A stretch of 64,000 nucleotides of DNA, taken from assembly GCA_002422395.1 (NCBI GenBank), contig DIUY01000009.1:158531-222530 (forward strand), read 5' to 3'. Below the pieces are notes generated by a model, which was not told the DNA's origin, did not search any database, and worked only from the letters and a program-made list of their open reading frames with translations. Below are positions 42,767 through 51,441 of this stretch, one piece after another; the first letter of the stretch is position 1; each line of letters begins with the position of its first letter. The translations under genes were made by a program, and so were the position numbers. This DNA comes from Methylococcaceae bacterium UBA6146. Its GTDB lineage: Bacteria; Pseudomonadota; Gammaproteobacteria; Methylococcales; Methylomonadaceae.

Positions 42767-42946
42767 ATGCCAACCGCCATAACCGAAGTCAAAACCCTCA
42801 GACCGTCCCCCAGAAAACAGCCAGTTGGAAGACATCCAATATCATTTGTATGTGATGGAAAAAATCCAGCGCGGATTGCAGCGGGCAAATGATGAAGACA
42901 CGGTTTCTCAAACCGAGGTAGAGCAACGGTTCGGTGAATGGCTGTA
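42767..42946 (+). pseudogene. antitoxin gene with frameshift
   Basis: One frame starts at 42767 (MPTAITEVKTLRP) and the downstream frame continues PPENSQLEDIQYHLYVMEKI and ends EVEQRFGEWL with a stop at 42944. The switch falls in a C-run near 42807, so a single-base indel is the simplest cause. The C-terminal part is what is normally found upstream of ParE/RelE-type toxins, and the stop overlaps the toxin start by 9 nt. If the frameshift is real, no full antitoxin is made. Confidence 0.6.
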
Positions 42947-43210
42947 ACAGTTGATTGGTCGTCGGAAGCGATTGAAGATTTGGATTCTATCGTCGCTTAT
43001 ATCGCCAAAGATTCCCGTTTCTATGCCAAAGCTGTTGCTAATAAGCTATTGACGGTTGCGAAAGGTTTTCCTGAACAGCCTTACATTGGGCACGTAGTTC
43101 CAGAAATTGGCAGCCCACAAATCAGGGAACGTTTTGTTTACAGTTACCGGCTTATTTACCAAATAAACACGGGTTTGCCATTGGGAAGTTCTACCTTAGA
43201 ATTGCGGTAG
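42938..43210 (+). CDS. ParE/RelE-type toxin with replaced C-terminus
   Basis: A 90-residue ORF. Residues 1-76 are ParE-like (VDWSSEAIEDLDSIVAYIAK, FPEQPYIGHVVPEIGSPQIR, RERFVYSYRLIYQI). The family normally finishes with a strand such as ILAVIHGRR; here the last 13 residues (TGLPLGSSTLELR) are unrelated and come from reading the opposite strand of a primase remnant. The gene was therefore probably truncated by an insertion or deletion and is likely non-functional. Confidence 0.7.
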   Translation: MAVTVDWSSEAIEDLDSIVAYIAKDSRFYAKAVANKLLTVAKGFPEQPYIGHVVPEIGSPQIRERFVYSYRLIYQINTGLPLGSSTLELR

Positions 43211-43653
43211 ATATGGTTAAAATCTGTCGGCGATGAAATGTCATAGCGCATTCTACCAAACATGGCAAGGTCTTGTTTTTCGGTAACAATCTGGAACTTA
43301 CCACCTTCTAAACTGACATAGTGCTTTTGGTTTATTTCGGCAATAATAGCTTATAACCCTTCAAGCACGGGGTCTTCCCATACCTCAAAATCGTCTTCCG
43401 GCTCTGCCACTTCAACTAAACCGCCAGCGGCTAGCCAATGAATCCCTTGCCCAACTGGAGACCGTCAACCGCGACATTGAACGCAGGGCGAACAACAGCG
43501 CGGGCATGTACATGGGCAAAAAGCGCCGCACCCAAGACACGGGGGAATAATGGCCAGCGAAACCAAACAAGCCGCATAGGATAAGCTGTAAGCCTTGACC
43601 TAACCGATCAGCCAAAAGGCCACCGCACAAGCGCGGGAAAAAGCCACCCAAAA
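43156..43653. pseudogene. remnants of phage/plasmid genes
   Basis: Three decayed pieces are readable. On the minus strand, 43156-43350 encodes EINQKHYVSLEGGKFQIVTE and SPTDFNHIYRNSKVELPNGK, the pattern of DUF5906/VirE-like phage primases. Also on minus, up to about 43470 and ending at 43351, GIHWLAAGGLVEVAEPEDDF and WEDPVLEGL form a short frame. On plus, 43440-43550 encodes LAQLETVNRDIERRANNSAG and MYMGKKRRTQDTGE, phage-like in style. None has a complete gene. The mixed strands imply rearrangement. Confidence 0.55.
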
Positions 43654-43655
43654 CG

Positions 43656-43990
43656 ATGACGACTTTATTGACGATACCGTTATCGCCCCGCCCAAACCTA
43701 ACGGACGCGATGTTTTACGGCTTTGTCGGTGAGGTGGCGCGGATTGCCTCCACTGGCACGGAAACCAACCCCGTGGCGGCGAGCGGGCAAGGGCGACTCC
43801 CAACATCACCCACCGGATCAGAAAACGGCTTAAACTGACCCACAGCGGCGGCCTGTCATCCCGTGAGGGCCTTGGCCTCGCTAATTCATGACGGCTACGG
43901 CGAAAGCCAAGGCATTGATGATAAGCGGTTCTGGGTAATAGAAAGCGAGTTTGCCAACGTCACCCACCAGCCAGCAGCTTTATGCGAAAT
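43656..43990 (+). pseudogene. DUF3987-type primase/helicase remnant, frameshifted
   Basis: Several frames carry successive pieces of a DUF3987 protein (phage/plasmid primase-helicase family): DAMFYGFVGEVARIASTGTE with TNPVAA, then in other frames LTHSGGLSSREGL and LIHDGYGESQGIDDKRFWVI with ESEFANV. The order is right but at least two frameshifts separate them and both ends are missing. Confidence 0.6.
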
Positions 43991-44059
43991 ATCGGCCATA
44001 CAAGATTCCGACAAAGGCTGGCTGGAAAACAGCACATGCCTTGGTGTGAAAAACATCAG

Positions 44060-44132
44060 AAAGCCGTGTGCGTTAATAGCGCATACACGGTTTGATGAGG
44101 GAGGGCAGGCGAGGTTCTGTCCTTTACCCTTT
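44060..44132 (+). mobile_element. group II intron 3' fragment (domains V-VI)
   Basis: 44060-44093 is a 34-nt hairpin with the layout of group II domain V: AGC triad, stem CCGTGTGCG, a loop, CGC, two-base bulge AT, ACACGG and closing GTT. It is followed by a domain VI-like hairpin (AGGGAGGGCAG / CTGTCCTTTACCCT) with an unpaired A near the 3' end as branch-point candidate. No reverse transcriptase ORF or upstream intron domains are present, so this is a fragment. Confidence 0.6.
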
Positions 44133-44165
44133 CCGTGCAGGTTTCGCCCAGATAACGAATACGAA

Positions 44166-44190
44166 TAATATTGATTATCATTTATATTTT
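44166..44190. promoter_or_regulatory. Fur-box-like site upstream of TonB receptor
   Basis: The segment around ATTGATTATCATTTAT matches the Fur consensus GATAATCATT at most positions and lies about 50 bp before the receptor ATG, within an AT-rich promoter region. Iron repression of the receptor is therefore likely. Confidence 0.6.
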
Positions 44191-44233
44191 ATGTATTCTA
44201 TTATTTTTTAAGTTAATTCTAAGGGGAAGCTGT

Positions 44234-46513
44234 ATGTTGGAATCGAAACGACTTTTTAGGCTGCTATTACTGCCGGCTATGGCCGGAAGTTTTGTACCCG
44301 TTGCCCAAAGCGCGGACAAAACCGAAAAACCTATCATCTTGGATACCGTCAATATTATCGGCGATGCCGCCGCAGCAAAAGATATACCGGCTTCTGCCCA
44401 GGTCATCAGTACCGAACAGATCCGCGACCAAAGCTATAGCGATATTAACCGTATTTTGCGACGCGCTCCCGGCGTTAATATCCGCGAAGAGGACGGCTTC
44501 GGATTATTTCCCAACATCAGTTTTCGCGGCGTGGATACGACGCGTAGCGCCAAGATCACCGTCATGGAAGATGGCGTGTTGACAGCGCCGGCGCCTTATT
44601 CGGCGCCGGCAGCTTACTTTAACCCGGCCGGCGGCCGTATGAGCGGCGTGGAAGTCTTGAAAGGCTCCAGTCAAATCAAATACGGCCCGCATATCACCGG
44701 CGGCGTACTCAACTACTTATCAACCGCAATTCCCGACAGTGGCAAGGCTTATCTCAAAACCATCTACGGCAGTTATAACGAAGTCAGAACGCAGGGTTAT
44801 GTCGGCGATACTGTGGACACTGCACAGGGTCGCTTCGGATACTTGGTGGAAGGTTTTTATCGGGGTTCGGATGGCTTCAAAAGTATCGACACTACACCGG
44901 ACTTTCAAAACGGCGGCCAAACCGGTTTCCAGCAAGTTGAACCAATGGTGCGTTTGTCTTGGGAGCCTAAAACTGACGTCTATCAAAAGCTTGAAGTCAA
45001 ATATGGCTATTCCAGTATGGATGCCGATGAAACCTATCTGGGGCTAAGCGAAACCGATTTTAAAAATGATCCTTACCGGCGTTATTCGGCATCACGTTTT
45101 GATAATATAGATTCGCAACGAAATGGCGGTTTTGCGCGTTACTTCATATCGCCGACTGACAACCTGGATATTGTGACAACGGCGTATTACAACGAGTTTG
45201 ACCGTAACTGGAGTAAATTGAACGACATTCGTAGTGTCCCTGACGCCTCTGGAGTAGGTACGCAAAATATGGATTTAGCGAGTGCATTGGCCGGCACCAA
45301 CGGCGGCAACGGCTTAGCCTGTCTTAAAGGCGATCTGGCCTGTCAACTGCGCATTAGGGACAACAATCGCAGTTACTATGCCGGCGGCGTGGAAACAGCT
45401 GCCAATTACCGTTTCGATGTAGGTGCGACACAGCATGAACTTAATGGCGGCTTCCGTTATCATGAAGACCAGGAATCCCGGTTTCAGCACGACACCCTTC
45501 ATGGACAAGCGGCCAACGGCACAATTACAAGCACCACTGTCAGCGCACCGGGTAGCCAGGATAATCGTTCCGGCCTTACCAATGCCTATGCGTTTTTCCT
45601 GAAAGACCGGATCGAACTGGGAAAATGGGGATTTACGCCCGGTATGCGTTATGAACACCTGAATCAAGTGTACAAAAGTAATATCGACCCAAGTACAAAC
45701 GGCACCAGCTCTCTGGATATGTATGCGGGCGGAGCCAGCCTGGATTACCGCTTTAATGAAGATTTCATGATGTTCGGCAGCGCCCATCGTGGCTTTTCAC
45801 CGCCCAGCCCGCAAAATGCCGTGATTGATAAACTGAGAGAAGAATCCAGCAATGCTTACGAATTGGGCGGGCGTTATAGCCAGGGCGCTTTTTCAGCCGA
45901 AGTCACCGGTTTTTATACCCAGTTTGAGAACTTGTTGGTAGTCAATAACATCGGCGGCGCCGGAACTGGGCAAAGCGAAAACTTCGGTGCAGTGGATAGC
46001 CGAGGCGTCGAAATGGCGATGAATTTCGATGCCGGTAAAGCATTTGAGTGGGGCTTTAGCAACCCTTATTTCCTATCATTTACCTATACCGATACTGAAC
46101 AGTTGAATAATGCCAGATCGACCGATGCGGAGTCGATTTTCAGTTATGGCAGGAAAGGCAACAAAGTGCCGTATATACCGGAATACGCGCTCAGCTTCGG
46201 CAGCGGACTGCACTTCAGCAAGTGGGGTGTCGATGTTTCCGGCAATTATGTCGGTGAAACATTCACCAGCGCCAACAATACCGAGGCTCAAGTCAACGGC
46301 GAAGGGACGCCCGATGCACGCTTCGGCAAAACCGACGACTATGTCATCGCCGATGTCTCAGCATATTATAAGGTGGCCAAAGGCGTTAAAATTCTTGCCG
46401 GCGTACAAAATCTGGCCGACGAGCAATACCTAGTTTCAAGGCAACCCTACGGCCCGCGCCCCGGTATGCCCATTTTTGCTTACGGCGGCTTTGAATTGGA
46501 TTTCGATATCTGA
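44234..46513 (+). CDS. TonB-dependent outer-membrane receptor, FecA-like
   Basis: A 759-aa receptor when started at 44234 (MLESKRLFRLLLLPAMAG) with AAGGGGAAGCTGT upstream; the 21 extra codons of the longer frame are not supported. A signal peptide ending near AQSA is followed by a TonB-box-like ILDTVNIIGD, a plug domain (VNIREEDGFGLFPNISFRGV, VEVLKGSSQIKYGPHITGGV) and a beta-barrel ending in GGFELDFDI with a C-terminal aromatic-rich strand. Style and the Fur-like site point to ferric-siderophore or ferric-citrate uptake. No fecIR or TonB gene is adjacent. Confidence 0.9.
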   Translation: MLESKRLFRLLLLPAMAGSFVPVAQSADKTEKPIILDTVNIIGDAAAAKDIPASAQVISTEQIRDQSYSDINRILRRAPGVNIREEDGFGLFPNISFRGVDTTRSAKITVMEDGVLTAPAPYSAPAAYFNPAGGRMSGVEVLKGSSQIKYGPHITGGVLNYLSTAIPDSGKAYLKTIYGSYNEVRTQGYVGDTVDTAQGRFGYLVEGFYRGSDGFKSIDTTPDFQNGGQTGFQQVEPMVRLSWEPKTDVYQKLEVKYGYSSMDADETYLGLSETDFKNDPYRRYSASRFDNIDSQRNGGFARYFISPTDNLDIVTTAYYNEFDRNWSKLNDIRSVPDASGVGTQNMDLASALAGTNGGNGLACLKGDLACQLRIRDNNRSYYAGGVETAANYRFDVGATQHELNGGFRYHEDQESRFQHDTLHGQAANGTITSTTVSAPGSQDNRSGLTNAYAFFLKDRIELGKWGFTPGMRYEHLNQVYKSNIDPSTNGTSSLDMYAGGASLDYRFNEDFMMFGSAHRGFSPPSPQNAVIDKLREESSNAYELGGRYSQGAFSAEVTGFYTQFENLLVVNNIGGAGTGQSENFGAVDSRGVEMAMNFDAGKAFEWGFSNPYFLSFTYTDTEQLNNARSTDAESIFSYGRKGNKVPYIPEYALSFGSGLHFSKWGVDVSGNYVGETFTSANNTEAQVNGEGTPDARFGKTDDYVIADVSAYYKVAKGVKILAGVQNLADEQYLVSRQPYGPRPGMPIFAYGGFELDFDI

Positions 46514-46862
46514 ACGTTCTAACAGTGCCGGACACGGCTAATACAAGGGCAAAGAAGCCCAAGGGTTAAGTCTTCGAAGCTTCTATCCTTGGGTTTTCCG
46601 GCAACCGCTACCTGTGCAGTCCTTGAACGTTGCTCCAGACGCGAGTTTACTTCTAACCACCATTCGTCCTGAGCATATCGAAGGATTAAATCAACGGTTT
46701 CCTTAGAGACACTTGCTTTTTCATAGCCACTCCTCCATGCCAACTCATTAATAAATATGAGAATAAATTGGCTTACCTCCGGAAAAGCCGGAAGCTTGTA
46801 ATAAATGTGAACCGCTTCAAAGCGGATTAAAATGTGTGCAACCTAAGCAAGGTGGCGGTGTT
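46514..46862. other. intergenic region with one REP-like motif
   Basis: No gene is supported in these 349 bp; short frames across it lack family features. CGTCCTGAGCATATCGAAGG near 46664 resembles the REP-type motifs in the dnaE/rne gap. Confidence 0.4.
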
Positions 46863-47290
46863 CTAAAATAGATCCAGCTACTCAATTCGCTTGTCCTCCG
46901 CTTCCTGATGCTTGATATATTCACGGACCGCCCCCCCTCATCTTTGCCCACGGTTGAAACATAGCAGCCCCCTCGCCTTTATGCCCTGCGGGTACAGAAA
47001 CTTTTTGCCCGGTGAAATTTTTCCTTCGCCCCATATAGTTATGGGCTATTACACTTTTGCCTTTGATAAAGCCAATGACTTGTGGCGCCGAATATTTGGG
47101 CGGGATCAGTATATGCAGATGATCTGACACCAAATGCCCTCTATGCCCTAGAGGTATTCCAATATCTTGCACTCTTTCTGCGAAGCCAAATCTTTCAGCA
47201 GCTCGCCTAAATGTTCCCTGAGTTCCTTATAAAGGCTTTTTACATTCCGATTTTGTATGCTTTAAACTTTCTGACGGATTCATGGTTTGT
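46863..47290 (-). pseudogene. IS200-type transposase (tnpA) remnant
   Basis: Minus-strand pieces match IS200-like TnpA: LREHLGELLKDLASQKECKI, then GHLVSDHLHILIPPKYSAPQ with VIGFIKGKSVIAHNYMGRRK and NFTGQ, and finally VREYIKHQEAEDKRIE, a stop, LDLF. The segments lie in different frames and the last carries an in-frame amber, so the gene is dead. The HxH metal motif is visible as HLHI. Confidence 0.8.
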
Positions 47291-47366
47291 TTTCTCAATC
47301 TTTTGAACTTTAGGCGGTTCACAGATTGGGGGAATCCCGATGATTCCCTGAATTGTCAAACTTTAC

Positions 47367-47397
47367 GAGTCCCCCGGCAGAGTCGGGGGGGGGACTC
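47367..47397. repeat. GC-rich hairpin, possible IS200 end
   Basis: GAGTCCCCC pairs with GGGGGACTC around a short loop. It lies about 80 bp upstream of the tnpA remnant start, where IS200/IS605 elements carry a subterminal hairpin recognised by TnpA. Confidence 0.5.
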
Positions 47398-47459
47398 ATG
47401 ATTAATTATATTGCCTGTTATAAATTGGCCACTTCAAAGCGAGGCAATGCACAAGAACA

Positions 47460-48629
47460 TCAATGGACGAAGACTGTCAAATAGGTCTCAGTAAAGCACC
47501 CCTTAACCCCACGAGAAGAAATCATGGTGCCTGTTGTTTTCATATTGGTGGCCTCTATCTTTCCGGTGTATTTTGCGCCGCCGTCATAAGTGCGGATGAT
47601 CTTGCCCCCACCTAATTGCCACACGCCACCATAGCCTTGCGAGTTTATAAAACGATGGTTAGAGTAGTGTGTGACCATTGTTGTATGCGTAGCGCCTTTA
47701 CATAACCACTTGTATTCGGATTTCCAGCGGCCTATGACATGGAACCAGCAATTGGGCGCATTGAGGTATCCATCTGTGGCAGTGGCAAATTCGTCTGCGC
47801 AATCACCTAATGGATTGTCACCAAATTGGATAGTGCACAAGTCATGGACAAAACAGGCATGTGTATATTGGCGCTTCTTTTCTTGGAGAAGCTGTGTACA
47901 TCCCGTGCCACATCGCCCTAAGCAGCCAGACGCCGGATTCCCGACAGTTCGTGTGCTCGTATAATCAGTGCCGAATAAACCATCGTAGGTAGCCGTTCGA
48001 ACTTTGCCCCGCTGGTTGCATATGCCAGTAAATGCTTGGGGCTGAACCAGACCTTGTCCTTTTGCGGCTTGCAGGTCAATCTTGTCGAAGGGCTCATCCT
48101 TAGGGATCATATTTATCAATAAATCCAAACTCGACAGTATGCCGGCTTCCAAGGGGGTCAACGGATTAATATCCTTGTCTAGCTCGTTATAAAGCACACT
48201 CAAACTGGCGTCGTCGTCACTGGTTTTCGTTGCTTGCCCAACGGAATCAGGTATAAGTTGAATGCTATTGAGTTCCTTTTTAGTTAAGCTGATGGAATCA
48301 TAAATAAACAGGAATTCTTTGCCGTTAAGTAGGAAAGAAACGTGTATTTTTCCCGATATGTTGGTTGCCGAAAATATCACTGCCTTATTACTGCTGTTCC
48401 CCCTTACCGCCTCGGATGACCGCTCTAAAAAAACCGCGTTAGTGGCCTGTAACCTAGCGCCACCTTTTTCATTGTTATGGGTTTTGACTTTATTTATGTT
48501 TTCTTGATCGGCTGATGTTTCTATTCCTGCCGCATTAAGAAAAGTTTGTGCGTAAGCAGGAACAATTTGCATGGCCAATGTGATGACCAATACCTTCAAC
48601 TTCCAGGAAATTTTTTGACTAGGCTGCAT
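47460..48629 (-). CDS. secreted protein with phospholipase A2-like motif
   Basis: A 389-aa protein if started at 48629 (MQPSQKISWKLKVLVITLAM; GGAG about 8 bp upstream), with a signal peptide cut near AYA-QT. The first 200 residues are unassigned. From about 235 a cysteine-rich domain reads GCLGRCGTGC, then HACFVHDLCTIQFGDNPLGD and CADEF, which is the C-x-x-H-D-x-C active-site helix of phospholipase A2 preceded by a Gly/Cys loop like its Ca2+ loop. A C-terminal domain contains a lone Cys (KGCFTETYLT). Likely exported; substrate and target not known. No immunity gene is evident. Confidence 0.7.
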   Translation of the reverse strand: MQPSQKISWKLKVLVITLAMQIVPAYAQTFLNAAGIETSADQENINKVKTHNNEKGGARLQATNAVFLERSSEAVRGNSSNKAVIFSATNISGKIHVSFLLNGKEFLFIYDSISLTKKELNSIQLIPDSVGQATKTSDDDASLSVLYNELDKDINPLTPLEAGILSSLDLLINMIPKDEPFDKIDLQAAKGQGLVQPQAFTGICNQRGKVRTATYDGLFGTDYTSTRTVGNPASGCLGRCGTGCTQLLQEKKRQYTHACFVHDLCTIQFGDNPLGDCADEFATATDGYLNAPNCWFHVIGRWKSEYKWLCKGATHTTMVTHYSNHRFINSQGYGGVWQLGGGKIIRTYDGGAKYTGKIEATNMKTTGTMISSRGVKGCFTETYLTVFVH

Positions 48630-48992
48630 ATATTGCAACTCCTCTATATTTTGTATGATGAAATCAACCGCTAGGCGGCAACTGTTAATTAGATAATATC
48701 CAGCACCACTCACATAAGCAGTTTGTTATTTTTTGCCATAATCATTTTGGTTATAAACAGCTGGCTTGTCTGTCTGCTACAGAACATAAGAAATTTTTTC
48801 AATCTTCATCTATCTAGAAGTTACGCATTGACGGCCAAGTTACAATATGAAGAATGAAACCACACCGAAGCACCGCCCGCTGCACCCTGCTATACAATCT
48901 GATAAGCTCTATTACCCCATTTCTCAGCGGAGAATTTAATCAGCGTCCCTAATGGCCATTTACAAAAAAACACTTACACCATCCAAAAATAC
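48630..48992. other. intergenic region before tRNA-Thr
   Basis: About 360 bp between the PLA2-like gene and the tRNA promoter show no gene or clear structural element. Confidence 0.4.
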
Positions 48993-49020
48993 TGGACAAT
49001 AAATAAATACTGTTTATAAT
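48993..49020 (+). promoter_or_regulatory. tRNA-Thr promoter
   Basis: TGGACA (48993-48998), a 16-bp spacer and a perfect TATAAT (49015-49020) lie 11 bp before the tRNA, so transcription should begin right at its 5' end. Confidence 0.8.
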
Positions 49021-49031
49021 GTCGGTTCTTT

Positions 49032-49107
49032 GCTGGTGTAGCTCAGTTGGTAGAGCAGCTGATTTGTAATCAGCCGGTCGCGGGTTCGAGTCCCATCTCC
49101 AGCTCCA
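49032..49107 (+). tRNA. tRNA-Thr (anticodon TGT), CCA encoded
   Basis: The 76-nt sequence folds as a standard cloverleaf: acceptor GCTGGTG/ATCTCCAGC region, D-loop with AGTTGGTAGA, anticodon stem GCTGA/TCAGC with loop TTTGTAA (anticodon TGT), TTCGAGTCC T-loop and genomic CCA. Its 3' half is the attachment site for the tandem elements that follow. Confidence 0.97.
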
Positions 49108-49112
49108 AAGAA
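49061..49112 (+). repeat. attachment site core 1 (within tRNA-Thr)
   Basis: The 52-bp core runs from the anticodon stem (GATTTGTAATCAG) through the tRNA 3' end to CCAAAGAA. Identical copies are at 59499-59550 and 63632-63683. This copy lies in the intact tRNA. Confidence 0.95.
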
Positions 49113-49126
49113 CGTGAAGTAAAACA

Positions 49127-49158
49127 AAGGCTTAGGCGATTTCGTCTAGGCCTTTTTT
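49127..49158 (+). terminator. terminator after tRNA-Thr
   Basis: AAGGCTTAGGCGA and TTCGTCTAGGCCTT form a stem followed by a T-run, just inside the left end of element 1. Confidence 0.85.
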
Positions 49159-49312
49159 ATTGCCTGGGGATTTCCTAAACACACTTTAAACACAAAACAA
49201 AAATAAATGAAAAATAATTGAAAAGTGTGCTAGGCTTTAACCATCCTGTAGGGGTAGTGATTGATTGTTAAAAATGTCTTTCGACACTAACCTAAATTAC
49301 AGGACTGATACC

Positions 49313-49738
49313 ATGAACACTACTGCCACTACTGCATCTCCCGTTTCTCAACATCAACAGCTTATAAATAGTGGGTTTTTAGACACTTGGCAAGGTAAGC
49401 GCTGGCTTGCCGTGATTTCAGCAGTTAACATATTTCTTAAAGCCCCCAAGGCACCTGAGGACGAACTTGACAAACTGTTTAAGGAATCTGGTCCAGGGTA
49501 TGAAAATATAAATTTAGCCGCGGCAATTCGCGAGGCTTGTGATACAGATACAACTTGGGAGGGGGTAGCTAATGAACCCGGCCAATGGGAGGATTTGATT
49601 GAAACAACTCTTGATTTTTGGGCTTTGGAGGTTGCAGATAGAGTCGCTATTTACGGAATTGAAGCATTAGCCCAACAGCTCATGTATGAATCAGAAGTTT
49701 ACAGTGGTAAAATCCAGCTAGAAGCAAAAGCGGCTTAA
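49313..49738 (+). CDS. hypothetical protein of element 1
   Basis: A 141-aa protein if started at 49313 (MNTTATTASPVSQHQQLINS) with AGGACTGATACC upstream; the frame opens 16 codons earlier. It is acidic and helical (EDELDKLFKES; WEDLIETTLDFWALEVADRV) with no signal peptide or membrane segment. Only plus-strand gene of element 1, alone near its left end. I do not recognise a family. Confidence 0.65.
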   Translation: MNTTATTASPVSQHQQLINSGFLDTWQGKRWLAVISAVNIFLKAPKAPEDELDKLFKESGPGYENINLAAAIREACDTDTTWEGVANEPGQWEDLIETTLDFWALEVADRVAIYGIEALAQQLMYESEVYSGKIQLEAKAA

Positions 49739-49752
49739 CTCTTAATGGCAAA

Positions 49753-49776
49753 GTGGCTATATAGCTATATAGCCAC
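49753..49776. terminator. palindromic terminator-like hairpin
   Basis: A perfect 24-bp palindrome, GTGGCTATATAG followed by CTATATAGCCAC, followed by CTTGTTT, lies 14 bp after the preceding stop and before the convergent lipoprotein gene. Confidence 0.6.
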
Positions 49777-49813
49777 CTTGTTTATCCCTCACTGTATCTA
49801 TTGCAAAAACCAA

Positions 49814-50335
49814 CTAGCCTTGGTTTACAGCTATCAAGAAACGCTTTAGCGCATGGTAGGCTTTGCTGTCAGTCTGGCCATCAATCACTGCGTTTTCAAT
49901 ATGCCCCTCAGGAGTCAGCACTCGTAACCAAGTTCGCTGAGACGTCGTTATTTTTCGAATGAGGTCAAGCGGCACCGCGAAGGCTTTACGTGACTCCTTG
50001 GCTACTGCCCCCGGTTCGTTAAAGGTGGTGCTTGGCATCAAAACTGTCAGGTCATATTCTTTGCCATCGACGCTGAGTTTAGCGCCAAGTATTGCGTTAA
50101 TTTCCCCGATAATACTAACAATGAGAATAGCATGAGCAGGGGTTGCGGATGACCACTGTGCACCGAGCCCAGTACAAGCGCTCCACTCACAAGCATTACT
50201 ATGTGGGTCTATATTCACCTTCCTAGCACCATCAAAACCGCTACGGCTAACATCGGGGCCAACGCCTGAAGTTGTGGAGCACCCGACAAGTACGGCCAGG
50301 GTGAGAATGGATAAGTAGCGGTTAATTTTGCGCAT
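49814..50335 (-). CDS. hypothetical lipoprotein of element 1
   Basis: A 173-residue protein with a lipoprotein signal (YLSILTLAVLVGCSTTSG; lipobox LVGC with Cys19). The mature part has an all-beta look (KLSVDGKEYDLTVLMPSTTF; RTWLRVLTPEGHIENAVIDG) and a cysteine pair (CEWSACTG). No family recognised. Predicted to sit in the envelope, so it could alter the cell surface of the host of the element. Confidence 0.7.
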   Translation of the reverse strand: MRKINRYLSILTLAVLVGCSTTSGVGPDVSRSGFDGARKVNIDPHSNACEWSACTGLGAQWSSATPAHAILIVSIIGEINAILGAKLSVDGKEYDLTVLMPSTTFNEPGAVAKESRKAFAVPLDLIRKITTSQRTWLRVLTPEGHIENAVIDGQTDSKAYHALKRFLIAVNQG

Positions 50336-50450
50336 TATGGACTCCGGGGGGTTATTGGTGTTGTCCCAATATCATACGGGATGCTTTACCACATCCCGCA
50401 CATCTGGGTTATCCCAATACTACCGAGACCTAGCGTTTAAGGCAACCGAG

Positions 50451-50981
50451 TTATTTTGCTGGTCTTGTCTTAGGTGGAATACCTATGGCAAAATTAGTCT
50501 TCCCTTCCCAATGCGGCCCCGCTTTAAGCGCTGGCTTGCGCTTAGGTATTTCTAGCCCCTCCTTTCTCATTTTACAAGCGTACCATCGAACAGATTTGGC
50601 CGTGGTATTCGAGCCGGGTACTTGAGCCCTAACCATTTCGGCAATCTGTTCATGTGAAAATCCCCCAATATCCATAATGAGACGCCGGGCAAGTTCGCCA
50701 ACACCCTTACTTGATTTAGGGGCGGTGTCGGCCAGGGTTGTTTCAGTTGTAATGCTCGGTTTCTCGACAACATCGGCTGGTGCTTCTATGCGCTGTTTGG
50801 GTGCCTCAACTTCGATAACCTGCCCGGACAAAGCCCGATTAAGAGATTCTTTGACATTCAAGACCTCAATTCGCGCAATCAGTTTACCTTTTGTGGCGAA
50901 TGATTTAGGGCCTGCTGGCTTATCAGCCTTTTGGTTATGAAGAGCCAATAACTCTTTCATGCTCATATCTTCTAAAGCCAT
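50451..50981 (-). CDS. element-encoded putative DNA-binding protein
   Basis: A 176-residue protein preceded by AAGGAGAAATATA. It has a basic N-terminal segment, an acidic linker and a C-terminal helical domain (IMDIGGFSHEQIAEMVRAQV, then TTAKSVRWYACKMRKEGLEI with PKRKPALKAG) resembling a helix-turn-helix. A related, apparently frameshifted gene lies at the start of element 3 (63776-64000), so it belongs to this element family. Probably a regulator; no assigned function. Confidence 0.6.
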   Translation of the reverse strand: MALEDMSMKELLALHNQKADKPAGPKSFATKGKLIARIEVLNVKESLNRALSGQVIEVEAPKQRIEAPADVVEKPSITTETTLADTAPKSSKGVGELARRLIMDIGGFSHEQIAEMVRAQVPGSNTTAKSVRWYACKMRKEGLEIPKRKPALKAGPHWEGKTNFAIGIPPKTRPAK

Positions 50982-51112
50982 TATATTTCTCCTTGTTGGT
51001 AAGTAAGTGAGGCAATTGTGGCGCGTTTAATTCTGTTCGCGAGCGCCCAACAATGGAAATTATTCTGCTGTCTGATATGGAATTAGCAGGCCTGTGTCCG
51101 TAAGTGCATAAT

Positions 51113-51146
51113 AAAAAAGGGCTTATCCATTACAGATAAGCCCTTT
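51113..51146 (-). terminator. terminator of the leftward element 1 operon
   Basis: On the minus strand AAGGGCTTATC, a short loop and GATAAGCCCTT are followed by a T-run, 23 bp after the stop of the 51169-51441 gene. Confidence 0.85.
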
Positions 51147-51168
51147 AAACACAGGCTAAACACAAAGA

Positions 51169-51441
51169 TTAATGATTTCTAGCAAAAGTTTGATGGGCGA
51201 AAGGCTGTTTTTCCCACTCTTCCCATTCGTCGGGCCCTACATAAAGGTCTAATGGCCTTGAGTATTTAAAGCCCAATATCTCGCCAGCCTCATCAAAGGT
51301 GTCAGAACCAATGGCAACGCCAGCTTTTTGGGCTTGCGCTTCCAAGTGGTGGAACAATTCCACTTCCTCGGTTGCACCTGCTTTAGTCGCTAAGGCAAGC
51401 GCCATCAGGGCAATTATTAAGGCTTGGTTAGTATTAGGCAT
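51169..51441 (-). CDS. small hypothetical exported protein
   Basis: A 90-residue protein with a probable signal peptide (NQALIIALMALALATKAGA) and an acidic, aromatic mature part ending WEEWEKQPFAHQTFARNH. It overlaps the upstream gene by 8 nt and ends just before a strong terminator. No family recognised. Confidence 0.55.
   Translation of the reverse strand: MPNTNQALIIALMALALATKAGATEEVELFHHLEAQAQKAGVAIGSDTFDEAGEILGFKYSRPLDLYVGPDEWEEWEKQPFAHQTFARNH

Noticed and set aside
46912..47127. 71-codon plus-strand frame over the IS200 remnant
   Set aside because: Antisense to recognisable transposase segments; no support.
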